Below, one piece after another: positions 52,732 through 61,428 of a stretch of DNA of 64,000 nucleotides; position 1 is the first letter of the stretch; every line of letters begins with the position of its first letter. The notes under the pieces are model-generated. The model was not told the DNA's origin and ran no database searches. It worked only from the letters and a program-made list of their open reading frames with translations. Source of the stretch: Exiguobacterium acetylicum DSM 20416 (lineage in GTDB: Bacteria; Bacillota; Bacilli; Exiguobacteriales; Exiguobacteriaceae); NCBI RefSeq assembly GCF_000702605.1, contig NZ_JNIR01000001.1:982501-1046500 (forward strand), read 5' to 3'. The translations under genes and the position numbers were made by a program.

Positions 52732-52819
52732 CGGATGACCCTCCTTCTTAAAAACATTGTTCTCTCATTATACGCTGTATCGTTCATTTGGCAAGAAACG
52801 GGGAATAGGAACAACAATG

Positions 52820-52874
52820 TTGACAAACAAAGTGATTGTAACTATATTGGTTACATGTAATCAAAATAGTTACA
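52820..52874 (+). promoter_or_regulatory. ywnB promoter with two tandem dyad operators
   Basis: Consensus-like promoter TTGACA (52820-52825), 17-nt spacer, TATATT (52843-52848). The -10 lies inside TGTAAC-N7-GTTACA (52837-52855), and a second dyad TGTAAT-N7-GTTACA (52856-52874) abuts it. Two 19-bp repeats end to end fit two regulator dimers, most likely the divergent Rrf2 protein. Confidence 0.75.
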
Positions 52875-52894
52875 TATCAAAAGGAGGAATCATC

Positions 52895-53530
52895 ATGAAC
52901 ATTGGAATCATCGGCGCAACTGGTAAAGCAGGGAAATTAATCGTACAAGAAGCAATCGAACGCAGACACGACGTCACGGCAATCGTCCGTAACGCCGCAA
53001 AAGTAACCGCAGACGTCACGATTCTCGAATGCGATGTGCTCGCGCTGACGAAAGATGATCTGAACGGGTTTGACGCAATCGTCAATGCGTTTAACGCTGC
53101 ACCGGGTGAGGAAACAAAACATATAGAAGTCGGTCGTCATTTGATCAACGTATTAGCAGGAAGCAAGACGCGCCTGTTCGTCGTCGGTGGTGCGGGAAGC
53201 TTATTCGTCGATGCCGAGCATAAGGTACGTGTCATGGAAACGCCAGATTTCCCGGAAGCGTACTACCCGACAGCCTCGAACATGGGGAAAAACCTGATTG
53301 AACTGCAAGGACAGCAAGACGTGACATGGACGTATCTCAGCCCGGCGGGATTCTTTGATCCGAACGGTAAACGCACAGGAGCGTATACAGTCGGCGGCGA
53401 GCAGATGATTCTAAACGCAAAAGGGGAAAGCTACATCAGTTACGCGGATTATGCCATCGCTGTAGTCGATGAGCTAGAAAAGGGACAACACCTCAACGAG
53501 CGGTTCTCGGTCGTTGGCGAACAAGGATGA
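52895..53530 (+). CDS. ywnB: NAD(P)-binding oxidoreductase (YwnB-like)
   Basis: 211 aa. N-terminal NIGIIGATGKAGKLIVQEA (GxxGxxG loop) and a Rossmann fold; SPAGFFDPNGKRTG and a TVGGEQMILNAKGESYISYADYA strand match NAD-dependent NmrA-like reductases of the YwnB type. ATG 52895 follows AAGGAGG. Regulated by the tandem operators upstream, probably induced by a thiol- or electrophile-type stress through the Rrf2 protein (inference). Confidence 0.82.
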   Translation: MNIGIIGATGKAGKLIVQEAIERRHDVTAIVRNAAKVTADVTILECDVLALTKDDLNGFDAIVNAFNAAPGEETKHIEVGRHLINVLAGSKTRLFVVGGAGSLFVDAEHKVRVMETPDFPEAYYPTASNMGKNLIELQGQQDVTWTYLSPAGFFDPNGKRTGAYTVGGEQMILNAKGESYISYADYAIAVVDELEKGQHLNERFSVVGEQG

Positions 53531-53658
53531 TGGTATCAGACCGACTTAAGTAGTCGGTCTTTTTTGATGGGTGGAGGACGAGATACAGCGGAGGGCGGAT
53601 GGCATAGTAGCTCGGTTTGCTTAAAATGAGGATAGAAACGACTAAAGGAGTATAAATC

Positions 53659-53841
53659 ATGATGCGACGATGCTTTAGTATCATCAGTCTGTTAGCTGTT
53701 TTGATCGTCTGTACGACGTCTACGCAACCGTCCCGATTCGAACGTTCGGAACCGGTCGCGACGATCGAGGATCATTACGAGGGACAAATCAATTGGCCAA
53801 GTGAAAGCGATCCGTTGCTGGAGCTTCATGCCAAACCGTGA
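53659..53841 (+). CDS. small exported peptide
   Basis: 60 aa. ATGATG at 53659 behind AAAGGAG. N-terminal basic-hydrophobic segment (MRRCFSIISLLAVLIVC) like a signal peptide; the site before Cys17 (LIVC) is not a proper lipobox. Short mature part with an acidic stretch. Function unknown. Confidence 0.6.
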   Translation: MMRRCFSIISLLAVLIVCTTSTQPSRFERSEPVATIEDHYEGQINWPSESDPLLELHAKP

Positions 53842-53859
53842 TCTACATATCGCTGAGCA

Positions 53860-53892
53860 AAAGCCCGTCTCCTTGAAGAAGATGGGCTTTTT
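53860..53892 (+). terminator. intrinsic terminator
   Basis: AAGCCCGTCT / AGATGGGCTT hairpin then TTTTT. Confidence 0.75.
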
Positions 53893-53899
53893 AGTGACG

Positions 53900-54181
53900 T
53901 TAGATGACGGTCATTGCGTTCAAGAAAACGAACAAGAACGTGATGCCGCTCGTCAAAATCAAAAAGGGGAGGACGATCAGTAATTCAAGGTGCGGACGAA
54001 CGCCGTGGTAGAACAGAAAGAACAGTGTCAAACAGGCGGTCGTGATCGTCAATGCAAGTGAGGCAATCAATTGATGAAGAGGTTCGACGAACGGAACGAG
54101 AGACGATCCTGTGACCGTGTCGAAGGCTAAACCGAAGGACAAGAATATCAGTAAGTGCAGAAGTGATTTTTGACGAAACAT
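53900..54181 (-). CDS. small membrane protein
   Basis: 93 aa with three helices (about residues 7-24, 34-58 and 65-88). AGGAGA precedes ATG 54181. Same strand and 90 bp after the 54271 gene; likely a separate promoter or the end of the same unit. Function unknown. Confidence 0.6.
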   Translation of the reverse strand: MFRQKSLLHLLIFLSFGLAFDTVTGSSLVPFVEPLHQLIASLALTITTACLTLFFLFYHGVRPHLELLIVLPFLILTSGITFLFVFLNAMTVI

Positions 54182-54270
54182 GCGGCATGTCTCCTTTACT
54201 GAACGATAGATTCAGTATAATGCCTAGGCTGTCATTCTTACCTAACAAAAATGTAAGAAAGTGGCTGATT

Positions 54271-54666
54271 TCAAACAACCTTGTCTTCTTTATATAATAA
54301 CGTCAAACGCGTCATCATAAAGTAGAGGAAAGCAGCGCTACTTGCAATTGCTTGAAAATAAAGCGGTTGAAACAGACCATTGAAGACGATTAATAAGATG
54401 CCACCAATTAATAAGGCAATGCCTTGATTCAAAAAGAGATGTGCTCTCCAGGAGAATGGACGCGTTCGGAAGCCGAAGTAACGGATTGCGTCAGTCAGGA
54501 TGCCACCGATCGTGATGACAATCATAAACGACAGCAATGTCTCGAAGACACCTGAATAATAGCCGACGTCCGTACCTGGCATGAGTCGTGGTGACGATGG
54601 GAGGTGTTGATACAGCATCAAAAAAATCCAGTTACTCATCAGAAGTCGAAATGATAGACGGACCAT
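54271..54666 (-). CDS. four-helix membrane protein, paralog of 54632-55435 C half
   Basis: 131 aa, four helices. Shares the pattern 'IxxALLAVRFxxRxxPWxxHLxxxQGxxxxxxGxxxL' with the C-terminal half of the next gene (ITDAIRYFGFRTRPFSWRAHLFLNQGIALLIGG here; ADALLAVRFTKRSLPWTTHLLVHQGTVFMFAG there), ending MMTRLTLLYK against MITRLFIVMK. AAGGAGG precedes ATG 54666, which overlaps the upstream gene by 35 bp. Function unknown. Confidence 0.65.
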   Translation of the reverse strand: MVRLSFRLLMSNWIFLMLYQHLPSSPRLMPGTDVGYYSGVFETLLSFMIVITIGGILTDAIRYFGFRTRPFSWRAHLFLNQGIALLIGGILLIVFNGLFQPLYFQAIASSAAFLYFMMTRLTLLYKEDKVV

Positions 54667-55435
54667 AGTGCTCCTCCTTCCCCGTTTTCATGACGATGAA
54701 GAGACGGGTGATCATCACGTACAAAAAGGCAGCGACTACGTTTCCGATGAAAAATATTGCAGGAAGCGAAGTGAACAAGGTGAATGCGCCAGCAAACATG
54801 AAGACTGTACCTTGATGAACGAGAAGATGCGTCGTCCAGGGTAGCGAACGTTTCGTGAAACGGACAGCCAAAAGAGCGTCAGCAATCGCGATACTGCTGA
54901 AGTACAACAGCAGGACTGCGTCCAAGTGCTCATTGACCAACTGCACCGTGTAGGACATAAACGGTACCATCATCGTCATCGATCCAAATAAATGGAGAAA
55001 TAGAAAAAAGCTGAAGACGGTCCGACCGAGCCACCCGAACAGATAGGGTAGGAATGACGGATACTTCCGTGCCGACTCGGAGACGATAAGATACATCAAC
55101 GCTACACCAGAACAGAACAAGACAAAGTAGAACAAAAATTGATTGGATTGCAGAATCAGATAGAGGGCGACACTAGCAAATAGGGCGACGACTTGATTGA
55201 GGATGAATCGTTGTGCGAATGAAACAGTCGAACGGAATAACAGGAGCGGAAGCCATTCTGTCAAGAGTGCGCTAATCAGGATGACAGGACCGGCAAACAG
55301 TAGACCAATTAAGAAGAAGTCGGTGAAGGACGTGCCGTATATTGCTAGATCACCCATCTCAAGCCCAGCAATGAGTGCGTACAAGAAAGCGAACAATATC
55401 GTAGAAATAAAACTGTTCTTTACGATAGACAACAT
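54632..55435 (-). CDS. polytopic membrane protein
   Basis: 267 aa with about eight hydrophobic helices. The C half is related to the whole 54271 protein, so the gene probably arose by internal duplication or fusion. AAAGGA precedes ATG 55435. First gene of the unit. Function unknown. Confidence 0.65.
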   Translation of the reverse strand: MLSIVKNSFISTILFAFLYALIAGLEMGDLAIYGTSFTDFFLIGLLFAGPVILISALLTEWLPLLLFRSTVSFAQRFILNQVVALFASVALYLILQSNQFLFYFVLFCSGVALMYLIVSESARKYPSFLPYLFGWLGRTVFSFFLFLHLFGSMTMMVPFMSYTVQLVNEHLDAVLLLYFSSIAIADALLAVRFTKRSLPWTTHLLVHQGTVFMFAGAFTLFTSLPAIFFIGNVVAAFLYVMITRLFIVMKTGKEEHYGPSIISTSDE

Positions 55436-55460
55436 CAGATAAGTCCTTTCTGGCTGACGT

Positions 55461-56003
55461 TTAAAATAGTTTGTACCAGTATAACGTCAAATCGATATGA
55501 GGATTGGCAGATTGTTTTAGACTATCGACACCACCGAGCACGAAGCCCTCTCGGACGTAGAAGCGGCAAGCCATTAGATTGTCGTTCTGTGCTTCGAGCG
55601 ACAGACCAAGCAGCTCGCGTTGTTGTGCCCACTTCGTCGCAGCGGTGAGCAGTTGGTGTCCGACGCCATGTTTACGAAATGCTTGTTTGACAGCGATATT
55701 CTCGATGTAGGCAAAACGGTTCCAGTCACGCACGAGGCGAATCTGTCCGATACAAGAAGTGCCGGAGAAGGCGAGGAGGACGATTCGGTCCTCGTTATCA
55801 ATGTAGGTCGTCCAATCGAGTCGGTCGTCCGGGAAATGGGTTTGAGTAGCTGTTTCATATAGTTCTTCCGTGTAGGTCCATGCGGCATCCGAAAACTGCG
55901 GAACGATGCGTCCGATGATTGGGAAGGGATCGTTGGCATCATTGACGAGTGGAATATGCTCGGGCGAGAGCGGTCGAATCGTCAGTTGTTCAGTCTCTTT
56001 CAT
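55461..56003 (-). CDS. satA: GNAT acetyltransferase, SatA/YyaR-like
   Basis: 180 aa. YIENIAVKQAFRKHGVGHQLLTAATKWAQQ (about 103-132), LGLSLEAQNDNLMACRFYVREGFVLGGVDS and the last HIDLTLYWYKLF match the streptothricin N-acetyltransferase SatA/YyaR group of Bacillales (consensus YIEDIAVDKxYRxLGVG, LETQNNNVAACKFYEKCGFVIGG, YWYxxF). Probable substrate is an aminoglycoside-like or peptide antibiotic; whether it acetylates streptothricin is not known. AAGGAGAAGG precedes ATG 56003. Confidence 0.75.
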   Translation of the reverse strand: MKETEQLTIRPLSPEHIPLVNDANDPFPIIGRIVPQFSDAAWTYTEELYETATQTHFPDDRLDWTTYIDNEDRIVLLAFSGTSCIGQIRLVRDWNRFAYIENIAVKQAFRKHGVGHQLLTAATKWAQQRELLGLSLEAQNDNLMACRFYVREGFVLGGVDSLKQSANPHIDLTLYWYKLF

Positions 56004-56217
56004 CGTCCTTCTCCTTCTTTCTATAGAGATTTACTTCAGTCTCTTTATCATCTCCTAAAAACTGAGAACTGTCACGAGGTGAGATGAGAGAATGGGTCAA
56101 TTTTCGAATGAAACAGGTTTTAATTTTTCTAAAAAAGGAATTGCATGAACAGGAACGAATACATAGTCAGAAGACGATGAAACAGTACAGAGAGACAGCA
56201 GTAGAGGACGTGACAAC

Positions 56218-56847
56218 ATGAACATGGATACGGTCAACCAGTATCTCGATGCCTATGGATATGGCGTTATTTTCATCTTTTTATTTTTTGGCATCGTCGG
56301 GATCCCGGCACCGGAAGAATCACTACTCGTCCTGATCGGTATCTTAAGTGGTCAGAACGAAGAACGCTTGATCTATTCGATCTTGACCGCTTACGCCGGG
56401 ACGTTCGTCGGCATGCTGACAGCATATGGCGCGGGGCGCTTCTTTGGACCGACCGTCTTACGGTACGGTCGGTTTATCGGATTGACGAGGGAGCGCTGGG
56501 AACGGGTGTCAAACGGCTACATGGGACGAATCAATCGGACGATCATTGGCGGTCTTTATATTCCCGGTGTGCGGCAAATCAATCCATATTTTGCAGGGAT
56601 GAAGCGGATTCCATTCGGTCGGTATTTCTGGGTGTCGGCACTTGGTTCCGCACTATGGGTCGTTCCTTTCGTCTTACTCGGTCACTTTGCCGGAAAGACG
56701 TTTCATATCAAGCCGGAAGTCGTCCCGTATTTCGGACTTGCCTTACTCGTGTTGTTCCTGCTCGGTGTCCTCGTCAAATGGATCAAGCGTAAACGGCTCG
56801 AAAAACGCGTCGTTTCAAGGGAAAACCAAGCGGGAAAAGAAGACTAA
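56218..56847 (+). CDS. DedA/SNARE-associated family membrane protein
   Basis: 209 aa. DedA hallmark: FLFFGIVGIPAPEESLLVLIGILSG (about 20-45), then GRFFGPTVLRYGRFIGLTRERW and GLYIPGVRQINPYFAGMKRI. DedA proteins are lipid transporters or flippases in the membrane. Followed by a lipid glycosyltransferase gene after 54 bp, which fits a lipid role. Weak ribosome site; ATG 56218 or 56224. Confidence 0.82.
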   Translation: MNMDTVNQYLDAYGYGVIFIFLFFGIVGIPAPEESLLVLIGILSGQNEERLIYSILTAYAGTFVGMLTAYGAGRFFGPTVLRYGRFIGLTRERWERVSNGYMGRINRTIIGGLYIPGVRQINPYFAGMKRIPFGRYFWVSALGSALWVVPFVLLGHFAGKTFHIKPEVVPYFGLALLVLFLLGVLVKWIKRKRLEKRVVSRENQAGKED

Positions 56848-56901
56848 GCGATACTTCTTTTTAAAGGATTTTTGCGGATAGTTTGAAGGAGTGGACATAC
56901 G

Positions 56902-58029
56902 ATGCAAAAAATAGTGATCTTTCCTTTTTTAAGGATGCGATCCGGTCATCATCTCGTCGCGGAAGCCATCGCCGAACGATTGCAGGGACCAGACGTTGAA
57001 GTCAAGGAAGTAGAGTTACTCAGTACAATCAGCCCGTTTGCGGAATGGGTGACATCGAAGTTTTATCTGAACTGGATTCGCCATTTCTCTAACGGTTATA
57101 GTCGTTTTTATCATCGGCACATCGCCGGACGTTCGAGTAACGCGCGCTCGACAGGGTGGACGTCGCATTATTTCCAACAACAGATGTTACGGATCATTCG
57201 GACGGAAGAGCCGGATGTCATCATCTGTACACATGCGTTTCCGTCCTATCTGTTGAATCAATTGAAAGAACGAAACCTTTGTGACGTACCGGTCATCAAT
57301 GCTTATACCGATCTATTCGTCAGTCGGGTTTGGGGAAAGACGCATATCGAGTATCATTTGTTGCCGAATCGTGAGGCAAAACAGGAGTTACTCACGCAAC
57401 ATGCCGTGCCGGAAGAGCGCTTATTTGTGACGGGAATCCCTGTCCATCCAGCAATCTCTGGCGGTTCGATCATTCGCTCGACGCAGTCCCGCAAACAAAT
57501 TCTTGTTGCTGGAGGAAACGGTGGGCTCGGTCAACTGGAGACGTTGCTGAAGCAAATCGAGCACTGTGCGGAAGCGGATTTTTACGTCTTATGTGGCAAT
57601 AATCGCTCGTTATACAAACGATTGTCGTCACAGAAACAAGCTCACATCCATCCACTTGCCTATATCGATTCACGTGATGAGATGAATCAGCTATATGAAC
57701 GGATGGATGCAATCGTCACGAAGCCTGGTGGCGTAACGGTCAGTGAAGCATTCGAAAAACGGGTACCGCTTTTTATGCAGCATGTCCTACCAGGGCAAGA
57801 AGAAATCAATCGAACTTATTTATTAGATAAAGGACTTGCCTTTTCGTTCGATCAAACAGATACACTCGCTGACGTCATTCGTCGAACACTTGAGAATCCG
57901 GACGTCATGCACCAATGGCAGCAAGCGATCTCACAGTATCAAAGTGAGCAAGTGATTGCCGATCGACGTTTTTTTGAGAAACGGATTGCGGGTAGTCTTG
58001 AAGGTGGTCAGCGTCAAGTAAACGGATAA
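56902..58029 (+). CDS. UgtP/MGDG-synthase-like glycosyltransferase
   Basis: 375 aa GT28/MGDG-synthase type: N-terminal FPFLRMRSGHHLVAEAIAERL (lipid-substrate HHxxA), middle NAYTDLFVSRVWGKTHIEYHLLPNREAKQELL, and C-terminal donor loop KPGGVTVSEAFEKRVPLFMQHVLPGQEEIN. Probably adds glucose from UDP-glucose to diacylglycerol (glycolipid or lipoteichoic acid anchor). GAAGGAG precedes ATG 56902. Confidence 0.85.
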   Translation: MQKIVIFPFLRMRSGHHLVAEAIAERLQGPDVEVKEVELLSTISPFAEWVTSKFYLNWIRHFSNGYSRFYHRHIAGRSSNARSTGWTSHYFQQQMLRIIRTEEPDVIICTHAFPSYLLNQLKERNLCDVPVINAYTDLFVSRVWGKTHIEYHLLPNREAKQELLTQHAVPEERLFVTGIPVHPAISGGSIIRSTQSRKQILVAGGNGGLGQLETLLKQIEHCAEADFYVLCGNNRSLYKRLSSQKQAHIHPLAYIDSRDEMNQLYERMDAIVTKPGGVTVSEAFEKRVPLFMQHVLPGQEEINRTYLLDKGLAFSFDQTDTLADVIRRTLENPDVMHQWQQAISQYQSEQVIADRRFFEKRIAGSLEGGQRQVNG

Positions 58030-58038
58030 AGGAGAATT

Positions 58039-58731
58039 ATGCAGATGCGGTCACGCCTTGTCACAGCGGGAGTTCTCGCTACACTTGCCTATACGGTCGT
58101 TCCGTATATGGCCTCACGCGTCTTTGGATGGCGCGTCACGAAATCAATGGATTCACGATCCGTCGCCTTGACGTTCGATGATGGTCCAGATCCCGTCTAT
58201 ACAGCAGAATTACTGGACCTTTTACAACAAGAAGGGATTCAGGCGACGTTTTTCGTCGTGGGTCATAAAGCGGAGGCACATCCGGATCTCATTCGCCGGA
58301 TGCACGAAGAAGGGCATCAACTCGGTATTCACAACTATGTCCATCGTCCAAACTGGTCGATGCGACCGTCGACGGTCCGTCAAGGAATCGAGCGGACGGC
58401 AACAGTCATTGAACGGATCACGGGCGAATGTCCGACGGTCTACCGTCCACCGTGGGGGGCGCTTAATGCTGGAGATGTCCTCTGTCCTCCTTCTTACAAA
58501 ATGATTCTCTGGTCGAAGATGGCGGAGGACTGGAAGCTAGAGGGCGGGAGCGCAAAAATCAAACGACTGCTATCAAATGTGTCAGAAGGAGACATCATCT
58601 TGCTCCACGATAACGGGGATACGTTCGGGGCAGATGCACAAGCGCCCGTGCAGACGATTGCGGCGCTAAAAGAACTCTTGCCGGAGTGGAAAGCACGCGG
58701 CTTACAGTTTCGGCGGATCGATCAAGCGTAA
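58039..58731 (+). CDS. polysaccharide deacetylase (NodB domain)
   Basis: 230 aa. N-terminal helix (LVTAGVLATLAYTVVPYMA) as signal or anchor, then NodB: VALTFDDGPDPVYT (Asp), ATFFVVGHKAEAHPD, LGIHNYVHRPNW (two metal His), RPPWGALN, ILLHDNGD (catalytic His). Deacetylates a cell-wall or capsular glycan outside the cell. AAAGGAG precedes ATG 58039. Third gene of the DedA/GT/deacetylase operon. Confidence 0.87.
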   Translation: MQMRSRLVTAGVLATLAYTVVPYMASRVFGWRVTKSMDSRSVALTFDDGPDPVYTAELLDLLQQEGIQATFFVVGHKAEAHPDLIRRMHEEGHQLGIHNYVHRPNWSMRPSTVRQGIERTATVIERITGECPTVYRPPWGALNAGDVLCPPSYKMILWSKMAEDWKLEGGSAKIKRLLSNVSEGDIILLHDNGDTFGADAQAPVQTIAALKELLPEWKARGLQFRRIDQA

Positions 58732-58734
58732 AGA

Positions 58735-58770
58735 AAGAGGACTTACCGGTTTCATGGTAAGTCCTCTTTT
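58735..58770 (+). terminator. intrinsic terminator
   Basis: AAGAGGACTTACC pairs with GGTAAGTCCTCTT then TTGC; also acts against the convergent gene. Confidence 0.75.
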
Positions 58771-58777
58771 GCATGGA

Positions 58778-59026
58778 TCATGCTTCGTGTGACATGTCGT
58801 CCTCGTCTTCTTGGCTATGATGGAGAATCAAACGCCGCACGACGAACGAGCGTAAGAATAAGATGAAGGTGACGAGCGGAAGTAGTAACCACCACGATTG
58901 CGTTAAAAATAAATCATCAAACGTCGTGATCATGACGAAATGACGCCCGATGGACAACCACATGAAAAAGGAACTGACGAACAGAATCGCTTCTGATGTC
59001 GTCATGAATTCAAAATCGGATTTCAT
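58778..59026 (-). CDS. small two-helix membrane protein
   Basis: 82 aa, two helices (ATSEAILFVSSFFMWLSIG-like at about 10-26 and LLLPLVTFILFLRSF at about 45-60), acidic C end (HSQEDEDDMSHEA). AAGGAG precedes ATG 59026. Unknown. Confidence 0.6.
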   Translation of the reverse strand: MKSDFEFMTTSEAILFVSSFFMWLSIGRHFVMITTFDDLFLTQSWWLLLPLVTFILFLRSFVVRRLILHHSQEDEDDMSHEA

Positions 59027-59111
59027 TGCTTCACTCCTTATGGATGGATGATCTGTTTTTTTAGCATCATCCAGCGTACTCTACTAAACAAACTAATGGG
59101 TATGATAAAGA

Positions 59112-60221
59112 TTAAGAACGGACCGGTTCGCGGTCTTGCGTCGTTATCGCTGCCTCGGCATCGACCTCGTACAGAATGACACGGTTCCGCCCTTGCTCCT
59201 TGGCGGCATATAACGCTTCATCGGCAAGGATATTCATCCGCTGGGCGGCGACGTGTTTCCCATGGGCGATACCGACGGACGCCGTGATGGAGATGGCGGG
59301 AAAGCCGTCGAGCTGAAAGCGCGTGTTCGCGATCCGCTCCCGGATTCGGTTGGCGACCTTCGCGACTTTCGAAGGCGTCAAATCATAGACGAGTACCATG
59401 AATTCCTCTCCACCGATGCGTGCCGTGATATCATGCGGACGCGTTTCTTCCTGTAAGATCCGTGCGAACTGTTGTAAGACGAGATCCCCATTCGCATGCC
59501 CGTATGTATCGTTGACGTGCTTGAAGTGGTCGATGTCGAGCGCGAGCACATTGTAGACGCGTCCTTCTTCTTCGAGAAATGCCGTTCGTTCATCCCAAAC
59601 ACGTCGATTGTACAGACCCGTCAAGTGATCGAGTTCTGCGGATTGTTTATAGCGTTGCACCTGTTCGTTAAGCAACTGAAAATCAATCGTCAATAAGCTC
59701 GATAAGAGTCCAACCGCGAGTCCGATCGTCCATGTCGAAGCGAGTAAGCGAAAGGCGGCGTCACTGAAACCGAGATTGATTGAGACGGCGATTGAAATCA
59801 TGAACAACGCCCAGACGTTCATGATCAGATTTTGCAAGAATGGTCGATGAAGCAACCGCTTGTGGATGAAGTACATCCCGGTGCTGATGCCAAGGACAGC
59901 GAGAAAAGCGACGACCGCTTGTGGAGTCCAACCGAAGTAGAACCGGGAGCAACCGATGATCAGCGTCGCGATGATCAGTGGCGAGCGGACGCCATAAAAG
60001 GCGAGCAGGACGAGCGGTAAATGTCGCAAGTCCATCCGTAACGACTCGTTGATGGCGATCCCCTTAAACATCAATAGTACCCCGAGCAGCCCGGTGGCGA
60101 GACCGACAATGAGGGATTTCAAGCTACTTGACGCGAGACGTTGACTATAAATGATTTTGGCGATTAAATAAAAGCCGGTGAAGGCGATGCAAGCATTCAA
60201 TAACAACTCGGCAATGAACAT
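59112..60221 (-). CDS. membrane GGDEF diguanylate cyclase with I-site
   Basis: 369 aa. About six helices of the 5TM-LYT type (residues 1-190), then a GGDEF domain with DIDHFKHVNDTYGHANGDLVL and ARIGGEEF intact. RPHD five residues before GGEEF gives the RxxD inhibitory site, so this one is probably product-inhibited, unlike the other cyclases here. The ATG at 60221 has AAGGAT nine nt upstream; the GTG at 60230 is too near. Confidence 0.88.
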   Translation of the reverse strand: MFIAELLLNACIAFTGFYLIAKIIYSQRLASSSLKSLIVGLATGLLGVLLMFKGIAINESLRMDLRHLPLVLLAFYGVRSPLIIATLIIGCSRFYFGWTPQAVVAFLAVLGISTGMYFIHKRLLHRPFLQNLIMNVWALFMISIAVSINLGFSDAAFRLLASTWTIGLAVGLLSSLLTIDFQLLNEQVQRYKQSAELDHLTGLYNRRVWDERTAFLEEEGRVYNVLALDIDHFKHVNDTYGHANGDLVLQQFARILQEETRPHDITARIGGEEFMVLVYDLTPSKVAKVANRIRERIANTRFQLDGFPAISITASVGIAHGKHVAAQRMNILADEALYAAKEQGRNRVILYEVDAEAAITTQDREPVRS

Positions 60222-60370
60222 CGGTTCCACATCCTTGAGTATGATACCTTCACGATAGCAGTTTGATAAAGGATGTCAACGAGAGACTCTCAAAATTTTA
60301 GTAAATCAGGTAAAGACTTGCTTCGATATGATCATTTGGTAAAATAAGAGAGCTTTAGGGAAAGGGAGGG

Positions 60371-60886
60371 ATGAGGTTGGAACCGAAACATCTAACGATT
60401 GAAGCGCGGAAGTTTGACGGACGTCTGCACTATTCGTGGGACGGAGACGTTCTTGTTCAGACGGAAGCGTATCTGCTCGTCGCGAATATGCCCGGACGGA
60501 CACTTTTACATCATTGTCGCGAAGCGGTTTATACATATGACAATTATAGTCTGGAATTCTATCCGCTTGATGCTGATTTCACAGTCGGTCTCGATTTAGA
60601 GCGGACGGGAGAAGTGACGTATTACTGTAACATTTGCTTACCGTCGGTTCTTCAAGGAACTACCTTATCGTTCATCGATCTGGATCTCGATCTCGTCCAT
60701 CGAGAGGGAGTGTGGACGGTCGTCGACGAGGACGAATTTTTAGAGAACCAACAATTGTACGACTATCCGACTGATGTGATTGAACGAGCTCGTGCATCGT
60801 TACTGAACCTACAACAGCGAATCTCGCAGCAGAGTTTCCGTTTGACGGCTTTTTGGATCCGTTCATCCCGACCGTCCTGCAGATGA
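60371..60886 (+). CDS. DUF402-family protein
   Basis: 171 aa. The family core is seen in LEFYPLDADFTVGLDLERTGEVTYYCNICLPSVLQGTTLSFIDLDLDLVHREGVWTVVDEDEFLENQ (DLDLDLV and DEDEF, metal-binding acids). DUF402 members include nucleoside tri/diphosphatases that use metal ions. The TTG at 60377 is 7 nt after GGGAGG and may be the true start; the ATG at 60371 is 1 nt away. Confidence 0.78.
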   Translation: MRLEPKHLTIEARKFDGRLHYSWDGDVLVQTEAYLLVANMPGRTLLHHCREAVYTYDNYSLEFYPLDADFTVGLDLERTGEVTYYCNICLPSVLQGTTLSFIDLDLDLVHREGVWTVVDEDEFLENQQLYDYPTDVIERARASLLNLQQRISQQSFRLTAFWIRSSRPSCR

Positions 60887-60905
60887 AGAGAAGGGGGAAT
60901 GACAC

Positions 60906-61391
60906 ATGAAGACGATTCGTTGTCACCGGGCATTCGGTGTCTATGGATTATTGATGAAGGATGATGCCTTACTCGTCATCGACAAGAATGGTGGACCGTA
61001 TATCAATCGCTATGACTTACCAGGGGGGAGCCTCGAAGAAGGGGAGACGCTCGCTACGGCGATGCGCCGGGAATTCACGGAAGAGACAGGGCTCGAGGTG
61101 GCACTCGAACGGCAGATCGGCGTCGCGGACTTCAAGCTTCCGTGGGATTGGCGCGAGTTCGAAGAAGTCCATCACATCGCCGTCTTTTATCTCGTCCGAC
61201 AGACGGGTGGAACGCTTTGTATCCCTGAACAATTCGTCGGACAAGACTCGCTCGGTGCGCGCTGGGTCAAGGCGAGTGACGTCTCGATCGATAACGCGTC
61301 ACCGCTCGTACTCGAAGCGTTTCGCTGGATTGAGGAACAGCAACTCGATCTCGAGGCAAGGCACTTTTCAAATTGGGATGTCTTGAAATGA
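60906..61391 (+). CDS. Nudix hydrolase
   Basis: 161 aa. Full Nudix box GGSLEEGETLATAMRREFTEETGLE (about residues 39-63, GX5EX7REXXEEXG). The start AFGVYGLLMKDDALLVIDKN fits. Hydrolyses nucleoside-diphosphate-X compounds. AAGGGGG precedes ATG 60906. Operon-like with the DUF402 gene (19-bp gap). Confidence 0.86.
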   Translation: MKTIRCHRAFGVYGLLMKDDALLVIDKNGGPYINRYDLPGGSLEEGETLATAMRREFTEETGLEVALERQIGVADFKLPWDWREFEEVHHIAVFYLVRQTGGTLCIPEQFVGQDSLGARWVKASDVSIDNASPLVLEAFRWIEEQQLDLEARHFSNWDVLK

Positions 61392-61395
61392 ATCG

Positions 61396-61428
61396 AAGCG
61401 CTCTTCGCATGAGGAGAGCGCTTTTTTT
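61396..61428 (+). terminator. intrinsic terminator
   Basis: AAGCGCTCT / AGAGCGCTT hairpin then seven T. Touches the end of the convergent DinB-like gene. Confidence 0.8.
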
